Positions 6,787 through 15,089 of a stretch of 36,356 nucleotides of DNA are shown piece after piece. Origin of the DNA: an uncultured Lachnospiraceae bacterium. Its GTDB lineage: Bacteria > Bacillota > Clostridia > Lachnospirales > Lachnospiraceae. A program made the position numbers and the translations under genes. The notes beneath the pieces were generated by a model. The model did no database searches. It saw nothing but the letters and a program-made list of their open reading frames with translations, and had not been told where the DNA came from. The stretch spans positions 1 through 36,356 of the forward strand of contig CAMNGU010000011.1 of assembly GCA_946538525.1 (NCBI GenBank), in the 5' to 3' direction. Position 1 is the first letter of the stretch. Each line of letters opens with the position of its first letter.

Positions 6787-7755
6787 ATGGAAAATGTAAT
6801 AATAACCGGCGCTACCGGAATGATTGGAGCACATGTTGCTAAGGTTTTGATGGAGCGCGGCGTAAATGTAACAGCTATTGTCAGACCTATGTCTGAAAAG
6901 ATAGATAATCTTAAATGGGCTGAAGAGAAGGCTAGTATAGCTAACTTTGAAAATTCAAACAATAATGCAGAGGTGGGAAAACTACAGGTAGTTGAATGTA
7001 ATCTGTGGGAATTACCAAGTCTTAGAGATAAGCTGGGCTGGGAGCATGATACCTTCTTTCATTTTGGATGGGGCTATACATTTGGAACTGGTCGAAACGA
7101 TGCTCCAAAGCAGGAAGCTAATATAAAAGCCTGTCTAGATGCGGTTCATTTGGCTTATGAAGCTGGATGTAAGGCGTTTATAGGAGCTGGTTCCCAGGCT
7201 GAATTTGGTCATGTTAGTGGAAAACTATCTGATGCACTTCCTAAGGATCCGGTTACAGGATATGGAATCGCTAAACTTGCTGCATGCAGGTTATCAGCTC
7301 TGGAATGTCAGAATCTGGGCATGAAGCAGAACTGGGGCAGAATACTCAGCTGCTATGGTCCAGGAGATAATGATTATGCTATGGTCATGGCTGCTGTCAA
7401 AGCGATGCTTAGAGGAGAGAGAATGAAATTCTCACCTGGCGAGCAGGTCTGGGATTACATTTATGCAGAGGACTGTGCGAAAGCGTTTGTGGCTATAGTC
7501 GAGAAGGGCGAAAACATGAAAGCTTATACCATTGGTTCTGGAGAGCATAGACTTCTGAAGGAATATATTTATGCAATCAGGGATGCGATAGATCCAAACC
7601 TTGAAGTTGGAATTGGCGAGAGGGAATATAATCAGGATCAGGTTATGCATCTGGTAGCTGATATTACAGATCTGGTAAATGATACAGGCTATAAGCCAGA
7701 AACCAGCTTTGAAGACGGAATTAAAAAGACTATTGAGTGGGCAAAAAACTCATAA
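6787..7755 (+). CDS. NAD(P)-dependent epimerase/reductase, probable CDP-3,6-dideoxyhexose synthase
   Basis: This is an extended short-chain dehydrogenase of 322 residues. IITGATGMIGAHVAKVL is the Rossmann GxxGxxG, GAGSQAEFG supplies the catalytic Ser region, and GYGIAKLAACRL the YxxxK pair. Its place directly after rfbFGH indicates that it reduces the 4-keto group of CDP-4-keto-3,6-dideoxyglucose, as RfbJ (abequose), RfbS (paratose) or AscF (ascarylose) do. The sequence does not tell me which stereoisomer results. No separate RfbE-type CDP-tyvelose epimerase is seen. The ribosome site is weak (GAGAGAAAG) and preceded by a repeat hairpin. An alternative role as a 4-epimerase cannot be excluded. 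Confidence 0.75.
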   Translation: MENVIITGATGMIGAHVAKVLMERGVNVTAIVRPMSEKIDNLKWAEEKASIANFENSNNNAEVGKLQVVECNLWELPSLRDKLGWEHDTFFHFGWGYTFGTGRNDAPKQEANIKACLDAVHLAYEAGCKAFIGAGSQAEFGHVSGKLSDALPKDPVTGYGIAKLAACRLSALECQNLGMKQNWGRILSCYGPGDNDYAMVMAAVKAMLRGERMKFSPGEQVWDYIYAEDCAKAFVAIVEKGENMKAYTIGSGEHRLLKEYIYAIRDAIDPNLEVGIGEREYNQDQVMHLVADITDLVNDTGYKPETSFEDGIKKTIEWAKNS

Positions 7756-7783
7756 AATGAGACAAAAAGTTTTCAGATAATCT

Positions 7784-7810
7784 GTCATCCTGAGCTTAGG
7801 CAAAGGATCT
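7784..7810 (+). repeat. TCATCCTGAG-type hairpin, copy 3
   Basis: GTCATCCTGAGCTTAGG (7784-7800) is followed by CAAAGGATCT. ATCCT and AGGAT form the outer arms and CCTGAGCTTAGG is nearly palindromic. It sits 18 nt before the GGAG site of the next gene. This is the best-preserved copy of the series. Confidence 0.7.
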
Positions 7811-7841
7811 AAAATATAATCTTCTAATGGAGATGAATAAT

Positions 7842-8804
7842 ATGAAAAAAGTAAGTATATTGATACCTTGCTACAATGAAGAGGAAAATGTTGTTCCTAT
7901 GAGCAACGCAATCCGTGAGATGTTTGAGAAGAACCTCCCGCAGTATGATTACGAGCTCCTGTTTATCGATAATGATTCATCAGATAACACACGTCCTCTT
8001 CTTAGAGAAATCTGTGCAAGAAATAAGCATGTGAAGGCAATATTCAATGCGAAGAATTTTGGTCAGTTCAACTCACCATATTATGGAATGCTTCAGACTT
8101 CTGGAGATTGCGTAATTTCCATGGTATGTGACTTCCAGGATCCTATTGAAATGATTCCTAAGTACCTTGAGGCTTGGGAAGAGGGCTACAAGATTGTTAT
8201 TGGAATTAAGACTGCCAGTAAAGAGAATAAGCTTATGTACGCTCTTAGATCCGTGTACTATAGCTTTGTAAAGAAGTTCTCTGATGTGGAGCAGATTCAG
8301 CATTTTACCGGTTCGGGCCTTTATGACAGAGAGTTCATCGAGGTTCTTCGTAAGCTGAAGGATCCGACACCATTCCTTCGTGGAATCGTGGCTGAGCTGG
8401 GATTTGAGAGAAAAGAAATTGAGTATGAGCAGCCAAAGAGAAGGGCTGGAAAGACACATAATAATTTCTACACCCTTTATGATGCAGCCATGCTGTCCAT
8501 TACTTCATATACGAAGATAGGACTGAGACTCTGTACGTTTATTGGAGCAATTATAGGTATTATAAGTATTATAATCAGTTTAGTTTACTTGGTGCTCAAG
8601 CTTACCAACTGGTACGGTTTTGAAGCTGGTATGGCTCCGATCATCATTTTGATCTCATTCCTTGGAGCGGTGCAGATATTCTCTATCGGCTTCATGGGCG
8701 AATATATTATGAGTATGAATAAGCGAATTATGAACAGACCTCTGGTTGTTGAAGAGGAACGAATTAATTTTGATGATAAAAAAGTTGATGAGAAAAAACT
8801 TTAA
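7842..8804 (+). CDS. GtrB/DPM1-like GT2, undecaprenyl-phosphate sugar synthase
   Basis: The 320-residue product begins MKKVSILIPCYNEEENV, the GT2 start of polyprenyl-phosphate sugar synthases. MVCDFQDPIEMIP corresponds to the metal-binding D-x-D/Q region. KRRAGKTHNNFYTL matches the R-x-A/S-G-x-S/T stretch before the membrane part. Two C-terminal helices (about 227-260 and 268-292) anchor it to the cytoplasmic face. Such enzymes load one sugar on undecaprenyl phosphate for use outside the cell. The two large GT-C-like proteins encoded next are the natural users, giving a gtr-like layout. I start at ATG 7842 because GGAG (7829-7832) is spaced for it; earlier ATGs at 7827 and 7833 overlap that site. 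Confidence 0.88.
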   Translation: MKKVSILIPCYNEEENVVPMSNAIREMFEKNLPQYDYELLFIDNDSSDNTRPLLREICARNKHVKAIFNAKNFGQFNSPYYGMLQTSGDCVISMVCDFQDPIEMIPKYLEAWEEGYKIVIGIKTASKENKLMYALRSVYYSFVKKFSDVEQIQHFTGSGLYDREFIEVLRKLKDPTPFLRGIVAELGFERKEIEYEQPKRRAGKTHNNFYTLYDAAMLSITSYTKIGLRLCTFIGAIIGIISIIISLVYLVLKLTNWYGFEAGMAPIIILISFLGAVQIFSIGFMGEYIMSMNKRIMNRPLVVEEERINFDDKKVDEKKL

Positions 8805-8830
8805 AAAATCATTGCTAAAAAAATTCATAA

Positions 8831-8872
8831 ATATGAAGAAATAAAATATGAAGAAATAAAATATGAATAAAT
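8831..8872 (+). repeat. 15-nt tandem repeat carrying in-frame ATG-AAG-AAA-TAA units at a start site
   Basis: ATATGAAGAAATAAA occurs at 8831-8845 and 8846-8860, with a partial third copy ATATGAATAAAT at 8861-8872. The third copy supplies the ATG (8863) of the next gene. Each full unit reads ATG AAG AAA TAA in the same frame, so two minimal upstream frames precede the real start. Confidence 0.85.
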
Positions 8873-11800
8873 ATCGTATGAAAAAACTTCATAAAGTAAT
8901 CCTGCAGTTGATGCTTATTTCTGCTTATCCTGCAGTATTTCATGCTGTGGCTTTTCTGGGAAATGGCAATATGTATAAGCCTGATAGTATGGCTGAAATG
9001 AAATTCCCAATAGCTACTTTTTTGGTGTTTGCAATCTTACTTGTAGCTACTTTTGTTACATTTATAATGGCAAAGTTGGCAGAAAAGAGAGCGAAAATCA
9101 TAGAGGACAGTGAAAATTTACAAAGCGGAAAACTAACGGCGAATTTAGCTCATACCACAAGTAAGCTGATAGCTGAAAACTCTGAAGAAAAGTTTCGTGA
9201 AGTTGTAAAAGCTCATGAGACACCTGATGAGAAGAAAAAGAGGAGAAGAAAGGCTATTAGAAGAAAGGTTCCGATTATTTTACTTTTAGTAATAAGTGTT
9301 GCTTTAAGGCTCCCGATGATTGGAACATTTCAAAGATGGGATGCAGGAGAATACTTCTACACCATAGGAACTTCAGTGCAGGATTATACATTTACCCTGT
9401 CGGACTTTCTGTATAATTTCTCAGTTGCTTATCATCTGAATTACGGATTTACAAGTTTCATCGCAATACCGCTATTTATAAATGCGAGAAGCGTTGAGGC
9501 TGTTACCATATGGCAGATCGTATTTTCAATCCTGGCGATACTTGCGTTATATCAGATTTTTAGAACTGATTTTGGATTTAGACGGTCAAAGTCTGCAGTA
9601 GGCGCATTGATGGTTGGAAATGTACCAATATTCCTGGGACTTTCAGCGTATTGTACACCAGACTATTATGTGGTTTTGTTCTTTATATTTGCGCTTTATT
9701 TTGAGGCGAAGAAACTTCATATATTAGAAGCTTTCATGATCCTTATGATGTGCTTTACGAAGGAAAATTCGGCGCTTATTGTATTTGGCTACTATGGAGT
9801 GAAGATTCTTTACAGATTCATAATAGCTGGAAAGCTTGTTGGACAGAGAAAAGCAATTTTAAATAATATTTCTAAAGCAAAGAGTAGTAAAGAATCTGCT
9901 ACGGATTTAAAAGAAGATTATAGCGATGATTATAGTGAAGATTATAACGAAGATTATAGCGAAGAATCAGAAGATGATTATGGAGAATCAGAGAATGATT
10001 CTAAAAAATCAAAACTGAGAGTAACATTTATTGAAAGACTTAAAATTGTAGTATGTTCTAAAGATTTCTGGGTTGCACTTACTACAGGAGCTGTATTTGT
10101 TGCTGCTATGGGTGTAATGGGCTCTAGTTGGGCTGATAAGCTTAATTCTACAACTATTGCACCAGATGGTATTGCGCCTACAGGATTAACCCTTGAAAAA
10201 CCTTATGTTTATTTCAAGTTGAAGCAGTTTTTTGGTTCGAATTATGCATGGCTCATATCTCTATATTTTCTTCATGCATTTAAAAATATAGTGGTTGAAA
10301 GACTATGGAAGAATCTTAGACATAAAGGCTGGATGACATTTTGTGGACTGATGGGCTCGATGTTCTTCTTCCTGGTTTTTGGTCTTGTATATCATATAGC
10401 TGCAATTGAAAGATATAACATTTTCTTTGCGATTGCTTTAGCCTTTATTTGTGCCATAATTCTTGGAACGGATCTAAATAGTAAATGGTCCTATGCGATT
10501 CTTGGTGGAATTCTAGCAATTCTTCTAGGTGTCGAGAGTTTTATAACCATAGATCCAATGACAAAGTGGCTGTTTGAACAGGTTTCCATTGGAAATGGAA
10601 GAACAATGAATTTTGAAAGTGAATTTACTGAATACTTTGGTGATGGTCTAGTTACAAATTATCAATATGCTTGGATAGACAAATCATTTGATAAATTCCT
10701 TGATGATATTGATTACAATACTGACAAAGCAATCTACTTCCCGGATGAGGAAAGTGGAATGAAGTCAGGAGTCCAGTTTGAAGGAAATGGCGGATATTTC
10801 CGAATTGGATGGTTCCCGGAAAAGAGGAAGCGCGGTTATTATGATTACAATATGTCGGATTGGGAAGAACTGTATATCTGCAGAATTTTCTCTGATAATA
10901 CATGGTTCCCTTATGTCTATGTTCCTTACACAAGAAATGTGACTACAGAATATATGAAGGATCAGTCTTATGTTTGTTTTATTCCTTACTATAAGGAATT
11001 GGGAGTGAACGAAGAGTACTATAAAAATGTTCTAAGCGAATACTATTATTTAGGCAGCGAGGAACAGTCGGAAGCTTATCGTGGAGCTATAAGTTATTAT
11101 CCTATGCTAAAAAAGGATTTGTATTCAGGTGGACTTAGCATGGATATGGTAATTGATGAGCTTAGGGCTAGTCAGAATGAGAGTAACCCGGATGCTCAAA
11201 GACAAAAAAATGTTACCAAGACTGAGATAAGCGAAGCTGCCGAGAGGCTTGCCATGTTAAAAAAGTCTGAATATCTGGTTGTTGCTGAAATGAATGAGGT
11301 TGACAGAACAAAAATTCAGGCGATGGATAGTATCATTCTCTCTGTTCAAATGTTTGATTCAGATGGTAAGAAGATTAAATTAGAGCATGAAGATGAAGAC
11401 ATGGTAGTAAGTGTTGGTACAGGGACTTTAGTAGATGAAGTAGATAAAGCTCTTCAGTCAATGGAATGTGGCGAAGTAGCAGATGTGGAGTTCAAGGTTC
11501 CAGAAGGATATCCAGAACTGGAAGAATATGCAGGAAAATCTGTAATTGCAAAGATTAGTCCACAGGAAATTGTTTGTAGTCTTGAATACAGTATTGAGCA
11601 GGAAGATATTGAAGCTATAGAAGCGTATGCCCGCGATGAGGCAAATGAGTATTTTGACAGATTGAAAGCAAAACAGTGGGTTCGTGGATATATATATCGA
11701 AATGGTACAGAAAATCTGACTAGTATGGTTTCTGAAGAAGAAATAGAAGAGGTAAGAGTGTACTATTACGAATATCTTGAAGGAGTCAATAAGACTAGAG

Positions 11801-11892
11801 ATGAATTTGAGGCCTGGATTGGTGCTACTCCAGAGGAATATGAGCAGGCATTGGCAGTAATAGCGGCCTATGCGAAATGGAGTGGAAAGTAA
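8863..11892 (+). CDS. Polytopic GT-C-like membrane glycosyltransferase with C-terminal trigger-factor-type PPIase domain
   Basis: A 1009-residue membrane protein. Hydrophobic helices start near residues 10, 47 and 133, the last after a KKKRRRKAIRRK basic patch, with more up to about 560. QRWDAGEYF after the third helix suits the catalytic Asp loop of GT-C enzymes, and MCFTKENSALIVF is typical of GT39-like proteins. Residues 347-384 form an acidic tandem region (EDYSDDYSEDYNEDYS). About 450 residues after the last helix should be extracytoplasmic. Within them, about 812-902 (MDSIILSVQMFDSDGKKI...VGTGTLVDEVDKALQSMECGE...VPEGYPELEEYAGK) read as an FKBP/trigger-factor PPIase, followed by a helical tail. 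Expected role: transfer of a lipid-linked sugar outside the cell. The ribosome site is weak (GAAGAAA, inside a repeat). Confidence 0.75.
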   Translation: MNKYRMKKLHKVILQLMLISAYPAVFHAVAFLGNGNMYKPDSMAEMKFPIATFLVFAILLVATFVTFIMAKLAEKRAKIIEDSENLQSGKLTANLAHTTSKLIAENSEEKFREVVKAHETPDEKKKRRRKAIRRKVPIILLLVISVALRLPMIGTFQRWDAGEYFYTIGTSVQDYTFTLSDFLYNFSVAYHLNYGFTSFIAIPLFINARSVEAVTIWQIVFSILAILALYQIFRTDFGFRRSKSAVGALMVGNVPIFLGLSAYCTPDYYVVLFFIFALYFEAKKLHILEAFMILMMCFTKENSALIVFGYYGVKILYRFIIAGKLVGQRKAILNNISKAKSSKESATDLKEDYSDDYSEDYNEDYSEESEDDYGESENDSKKSKLRVTFIERLKIVVCSKDFWVALTTGAVFVAAMGVMGSSWADKLNSTTIAPDGIAPTGLTLEKPYVYFKLKQFFGSNYAWLISLYFLHAFKNIVVERLWKNLRHKGWMTFCGLMGSMFFFLVFGLVYHIAAIERYNIFFAIALAFICAIILGTDLNSKWSYAILGGILAILLGVESFITIDPMTKWLFEQVSIGNGRTMNFESEFTEYFGDGLVTNYQYAWIDKSFDKFLDDIDYNTDKAIYFPDEESGMKSGVQFEGNGGYFRIGWFPEKRKRGYYDYNMSDWEELYICRIFSDNTWFPYVYVPYTRNVTTEYMKDQSYVCFIPYYKELGVNEEYYKNVLSEYYYLGSEEQSEAYRGAISYYPMLKKDLYSGGLSMDMVIDELRASQNESNPDAQRQKNVTKTEISEAAERLAMLKKSEYLVVAEMNEVDRTKIQAMDSIILSVQMFDSDGKKIKLEHEDEDMVVSVGTGTLVDEVDKALQSMECGEVADVEFKVPEGYPELEEYAGKSVIAKISPQEIVCSLEYSIEQEDIEAIEAYARDEANEYFDRLKAKQWVRGYIYRNGTENLTSMVSEEEIEEVRVYYYEYLEGVNKTRDEFEAWIGATPEEYEQALAVIAAYAKWSGK
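9910..9995 (+). repeat. 12-nt coding repeat encoding acidic EDYS/EDYN units
   Basis: Within the 1009-residue gene, GAAGATTATAGC-type 12-mers repeat about four times and then degrade, encoding EDYSDDYSEDYNEDYSEES. The period is a multiple of three, so copy number can change without breaking the frame. The tract falls in a loop between hydrophobic helices. Confidence 0.75.
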
Positions 11893-11932
11893 TAAGAGTA
11901 TTAGAGCAAAACATCAATTATATGGTTTAGGT

Positions 11933-11965
11933 GTCATTCTAAGGACTGATAAGTCCGAAGAATCC
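11933..11965 (+). repeat. TCATCCTGAG-type hairpin, copy 4
   Basis: GTCATTCTAAGGACTG is followed by ATAAGTCCGAAGAATCC. Outer ATTCT/AGAAT (11936-11940/11959-11963) and inner GGACT/AGTCC (11943-11947/11952-11956) are both perfect, giving a two-step hairpin. The spacer otherwise holds no gene. Confidence 0.72.
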
Positions 11966-12017
11966 TATAAAGAAAAATAGTAGTTGAATTAATAAGTATG
12001 GGAGAAAAGGAAGGATT

Positions 12018-14321
12018 ATGAGCACAGAACAGAAGGACTTAAAAAAGAATGTGGCAGCAGAAGAAAAAATAGTAGAAGAAAATGCGAAAAAAGCAGCTTC
12101 AACTGTGGCTTCAAAACTAGCGAAGATTTCAGCGGCTAAAGATGATGGAGAGCTGGAAAGTACAGTTTCTAAAGCAGAAGAGAAAGAAAAAAGTACAGCA
12201 TCAACAGCATCATCCTCAAAAGAATCTTCAAGAACAGCCACATCTGGTAGTTCAAGCGGTTTCATAGCTTGGGCAAAGTCAAATAAAGGGAAGATGATAC
12301 TTGGCGTTATAGCTTTATTTATTATCTATGTACTCTATCAGCTGAAATATGTTTATGAAGTTTGGTTCGATCCAGACGAGCTGGATATTTATACTGTTGC
12401 ATTTGAGATGGTAAAGGGTAAGGTGCTATATAGAGATATAGCTTCTCAGCATATGCCATTTACATATATTTACAGTACCATCTTCTATTGGCTGGGTGCA
12501 CATGAAGTTTGGCTTCAGAGAATATATTATTACATTCTGTTTGCTTTCTTCTGGACTATGTTTGTTATTAGATATAATAAGTATGTGAATAAATGGGCGC
12601 TTGTGCTTCATCCATTTCTATTCTATACATATATGCAGCTTCAGGATTTTTCTACACAGATTCTTTCGGAAAATATAGTAGCAATCGGTGCAGAAATATT
12701 TGTTCTGGAGTTCATTCGTTTCCTTAAAGAAAAAGATATTGATACAAAGGGCTGCATCCTTATGGCTGTAGCGGTAATGTTCACCTTTGGTACCACATTC
12801 ATAGCAATATTCCCACTGTTCTTTGTTGGATTGGGAGTACTTCTACTAGAGATTAAGTGGCGCATCGAAAGAGGGCAGTCTCGTAAGGACTGGTGGCAGA
12901 TGATGCTAAAGAGATATGGAAAGCTTTTCGGAATCACCTTGATTCCATGGCTAGGGTTCCTTATCTACGGAGCTGCTACACATTCTTTAGGCGACTTCTA
13001 TGTAGATGCTTATCTTATCAACAGACTTTACTATCCTAAGTACAATGATGGCGTTGGCGGAAGTGTTGGAGGTACATTCCTGACTCCGTTTATGAGCCTT
13101 GCAAATGAATTCTTCGGCATAAATATGTCTGCGATAGAACCAACATTTGTTCTTAGATGGATAGGTATAATCGCCGGAGGACTTTACTTCCCATATAAGC
13201 TGGCAAGAAAGTATGGATGGATTGCCGGATTTACTATGTTTGTATATACATTCTCTTATGGAACAAGAGGGTATTTCAATTATCACGGCAAGGGATTCGT
13301 GGCAGTTATAAGTATGATGACCATGATCACACTTGTTCAGTATGCATATAACAGTAAAGAAAGCTTTGATAATGGCGGCCTTGCAAGAAAGGCTTTCCTT
13401 GCTACAGCAGTAATGCTTATATTTGCAAATAATGCTTATAACATGAATAACATGTTCACAGTTCTTGTGAATTCAGAATATAACCACTATCAGTATGATA
13501 CAGATTATCTTACAAAGATTACTGATGAGGATGAGAGAATCTGGATGACTAATATGTGCGATGCTATTCCTTGGGCTGCTAAGAGAGTAACAACAGGTTC
13601 TCCAGTAAGTTGTCCATGGATGTGGGAAGGTGTAGGAGCTCCAATGTTTGAAGAGTTTTCCAAGAACCCACCTAGAGTTATTATGTTCCAGCTGGGATAT
13701 GAATCTTGGGGACACAAGATGGCAGACTATGCGCCGGATGCATATTATTTCATAGTAAATAACTACAGATATCTTCCAGATTCAGGACAGCTCTGGGTGC
13801 TTAATTCATACTATGATGAGGCATGCCGCAAGGTAGGAATTGATCCGGAAACTTATCCAAATGATAATGGCCTTGGGGTAACCCCATACACAGTTGATCC
13901 TTCAGAAATACCAGGAATGACAGCAGAAGATAGAGCAAGATATAGAGAAGCATTGGCAAATGGTGGTGCACCGGCTGAAGTGAAAACAGAGGAACCTACA
14001 ACAGAGGAAGTTACCACAGAGGAGCAAACTACTGAGGCAACAACAGAGGCAACAACCGAAGAAATCAATGTAGATGATGACGCGGAAGATAGCGATGCAC
14101 TTATCGTAACACCTGATTCAAATGATAATAATGATATTATTGATGATACAACAGGACCTGGTTCTACTTCATCAGGAAATGGACCTGGAGATGTAAATGT
14201 AAGCCCTGCAGATGAAAGAGGCGGAAGTAACAGTGATGTAAATGGTGATACACCTGGTGCAGTACAGGCTCCAGATGGCAGCTGGGTAATACCAGACGAT
14301 AGTGATGGACCAGGAATGTAA
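12018..14321 (+). CDS. Second polytopic GT-C/GT39-like glycosyltransferase with low-complexity termini
   Basis: The product is 767 residues. Residues 1-90 are a cytoplasmic Lys/Glu/Ala/Ser-rich segment. The first helix (about 93-115) is followed by YEVWFDPDELDIYTVAFEM, where PDELD fits the acidic catalytic loop of GT39/GT83-type enzymes that use polyprenyl-phosphate sugars. QHMPFTYIY and LQRIYYY continue the family pattern. About ten helices follow. From about residue 654 the tail is an extracytoplasmic Thr/Glu region (TTEEVTTEEQTTEATTEATT) and then an Asp/Gly/Pro-rich end finishing SDGPGM, like a wall-spanning or spacer segment. AAGGAAGG precedes ATG 12018. It probably acts with the GtrB-like enzyme upstream; its substrate is unknown. 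Confidence 0.78.
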   Translation: MSTEQKDLKKNVAAEEKIVEENAKKAASTVASKLAKISAAKDDGELESTVSKAEEKEKSTASTASSSKESSRTATSGSSSGFIAWAKSNKGKMILGVIALFIIYVLYQLKYVYEVWFDPDELDIYTVAFEMVKGKVLYRDIASQHMPFTYIYSTIFYWLGAHEVWLQRIYYYILFAFFWTMFVIRYNKYVNKWALVLHPFLFYTYMQLQDFSTQILSENIVAIGAEIFVLEFIRFLKEKDIDTKGCILMAVAVMFTFGTTFIAIFPLFFVGLGVLLLEIKWRIERGQSRKDWWQMMLKRYGKLFGITLIPWLGFLIYGAATHSLGDFYVDAYLINRLYYPKYNDGVGGSVGGTFLTPFMSLANEFFGINMSAIEPTFVLRWIGIIAGGLYFPYKLARKYGWIAGFTMFVYTFSYGTRGYFNYHGKGFVAVISMMTMITLVQYAYNSKESFDNGGLARKAFLATAVMLIFANNAYNMNNMFTVLVNSEYNHYQYDTDYLTKITDEDERIWMTNMCDAIPWAAKRVTTGSPVSCPWMWEGVGAPMFEEFSKNPPRVIMFQLGYESWGHKMADYAPDAYYFIVNNYRYLPDSGQLWVLNSYYDEACRKVGIDPETYPNDNGLGVTPYTVDPSEIPGMTAEDRARYREALANGGAPAEVKTEEPTTEEVTTEEQTTEATTEATTEEINVDDDAEDSDALIVTPDSNDNNDIIDDTTGPGSTSSGNGPGDVNVSPADERGGSNSDVNGDTPGAVQAPDGSWVIPDDSDGPGM

Positions 14322-14330
14322 GTGATAAAT

Positions 14331-14402
14331 TAACATATAGCGATAAAGCGTCTGCGAAGCAGACGAGAGAGCACGAAGTGCGGCTTTATCGCCTATATGT
14401 TA
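14331..14402. repeat. Cruciform-like intergenic element with two inner hairpins
   Basis: TAACATATAGCGATAAAGC (14331-14349) pairs with GCTTTATCGCCTATATGTTA (14383-14402), interrupted only by one bulged G, a stem of about 19 bp. Inside are GTCTGC-GAA-GCAGAC and GCAC-GAA-GTGC, both with GAA loops, making a three-way junction. No T-run follows, so it is not a standard terminator. It lies 9 nt after a stop codon and 51 nt before rfbC. The basal octamer GCGATAAA/TTTATCGC is shared with the element at 172-304. Confidence 0.75.
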
Positions 14403-14453
14403 GTCAAACTGTGGAACAGTGCAATATAAGAAAATATTAAGGAGAAAAATATC

Positions 14454-15041
14454 ATGGGAAAAATTACAGTAGAAGATTGCGTAGTAGACGGACTTACAAT
14501 TGAAGGCCTTAAGGTTATTACACCAACAGTATTTGGTGATGACAGAGGCTACTTTGTTGAAACATATAACTTAAATGATATGAAAGAAGCTGGAATGGAC
14601 TATACATTTGTTCAGGACAACCAGAGCGCATCTAAAAAGGGTGTTTTAAGAGGACTTCATTTCCAGAAGGAATTCCCACAGGATAAGCTTGTAAGAGTAG
14701 TTAACGGCGAAGTATTTGATGTGGCTGTTGATCTTAGACCAGGTAGCAAAACATTTGGAAAATGGTACGGAGTACTTCTTTCAGCTGAAAATAAGAAGCA
14801 GTTTATGATTCCAAAGAATTTTGCACATGGCTTTATTGTTCTTTCAGATTATGCCGAGTTCTGTTATAAGTGTACAGATTTCTATCATCCAAATGATGAG
14901 GGGGGACTTCTCTGGAAGGACCCTGAGATTGGGGTAGAATGGCCAATGCCAGAGAGAATGACTGAAGCTGATCTTACTCTTTCTGATAAGGATCAGAAGT
15001 GGAGTGGAATTGCTGAATATAAAAAAGAAAGAGGACTTTAA
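14454..15041 (+). CDS. rfbC: dTDP-4-dehydrorhamnose 3,5-epimerase
   Basis: RfbC/RmlC epimerises C3 and C5 of dTDP-4-keto-6-deoxyglucose on the way to dTDP-L-rhamnose. The 195-residue product has normal length and the hallmark cupin motifs: FGDDRGYFVETYN, QDNQSASKKGVLRGLHFQ (catalytic His region), GEVFDVAVDLRPGSKTFGKW, and FAHGFIVLSDYAEFCYKCTDFYHP. AAGGAG precedes ATG 14454. No rmlA, rmlB or rmlD is present in the window, so dTDP-4-keto-6-deoxyglucose must come from genes elsewhere. Its position between the GT-C genes and the ABC exporter suggests that rhamnose, or a related 6-deoxy-L-sugar, is part of the exported chain. Confidence 0.95.
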   Translation: MGKITVEDCVVDGLTIEGLKVITPTVFGDDRGYFVETYNLNDMKEAGMDYTFVQDNQSASKKGVLRGLHFQKEFPQDKLVRVVNGEVFDVAVDLRPGSKTFGKWYGVLLSAENKKQFMIPKNFAHGFIVLSDYAEFCYKCTDFYHPNDEGGLLWKDPEIGVEWPMPERMTEADLTLSDKDQKWSGIAEYKKERGL

Positions 15042-15042
15042 T

Positions 15043-15073
15043 GATATCCTGAGGGCTTAAGTCCAACGGTTCT
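15043..15073 (+). repeat. TCATCCTGAG-type hairpin, copy 5
   Basis: GATATCCTGAGGGCTTAAGTC is followed by CAACGGTTCT in the 48-nt gap between rfbC and the permease gene. GGGCTTAAGTCC is the inner near-palindrome. The element runs directly into the purine-rich AGAGAGAAAA in front of the next start. Confidence 0.55.
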
Positions 15074-15089
15074 TTAGAGAGAAAAAAGT

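Noticed and set aside
13853-14068. Antisense ORF 13853-14068 made of Ser/Val/Thr-rich repeats.
   Set aside because: It is the mirror of the TTE-repeat coding region on the + strand, has no start signals, and is a compositional shadow.
14383-14430. Possible terminator or promoter between the 767-residue GT gene and rfbC.
   Set aside because: The long stem has no T-run, and the TATAAG at 14425 has no acceptable -35 at 17 nt.
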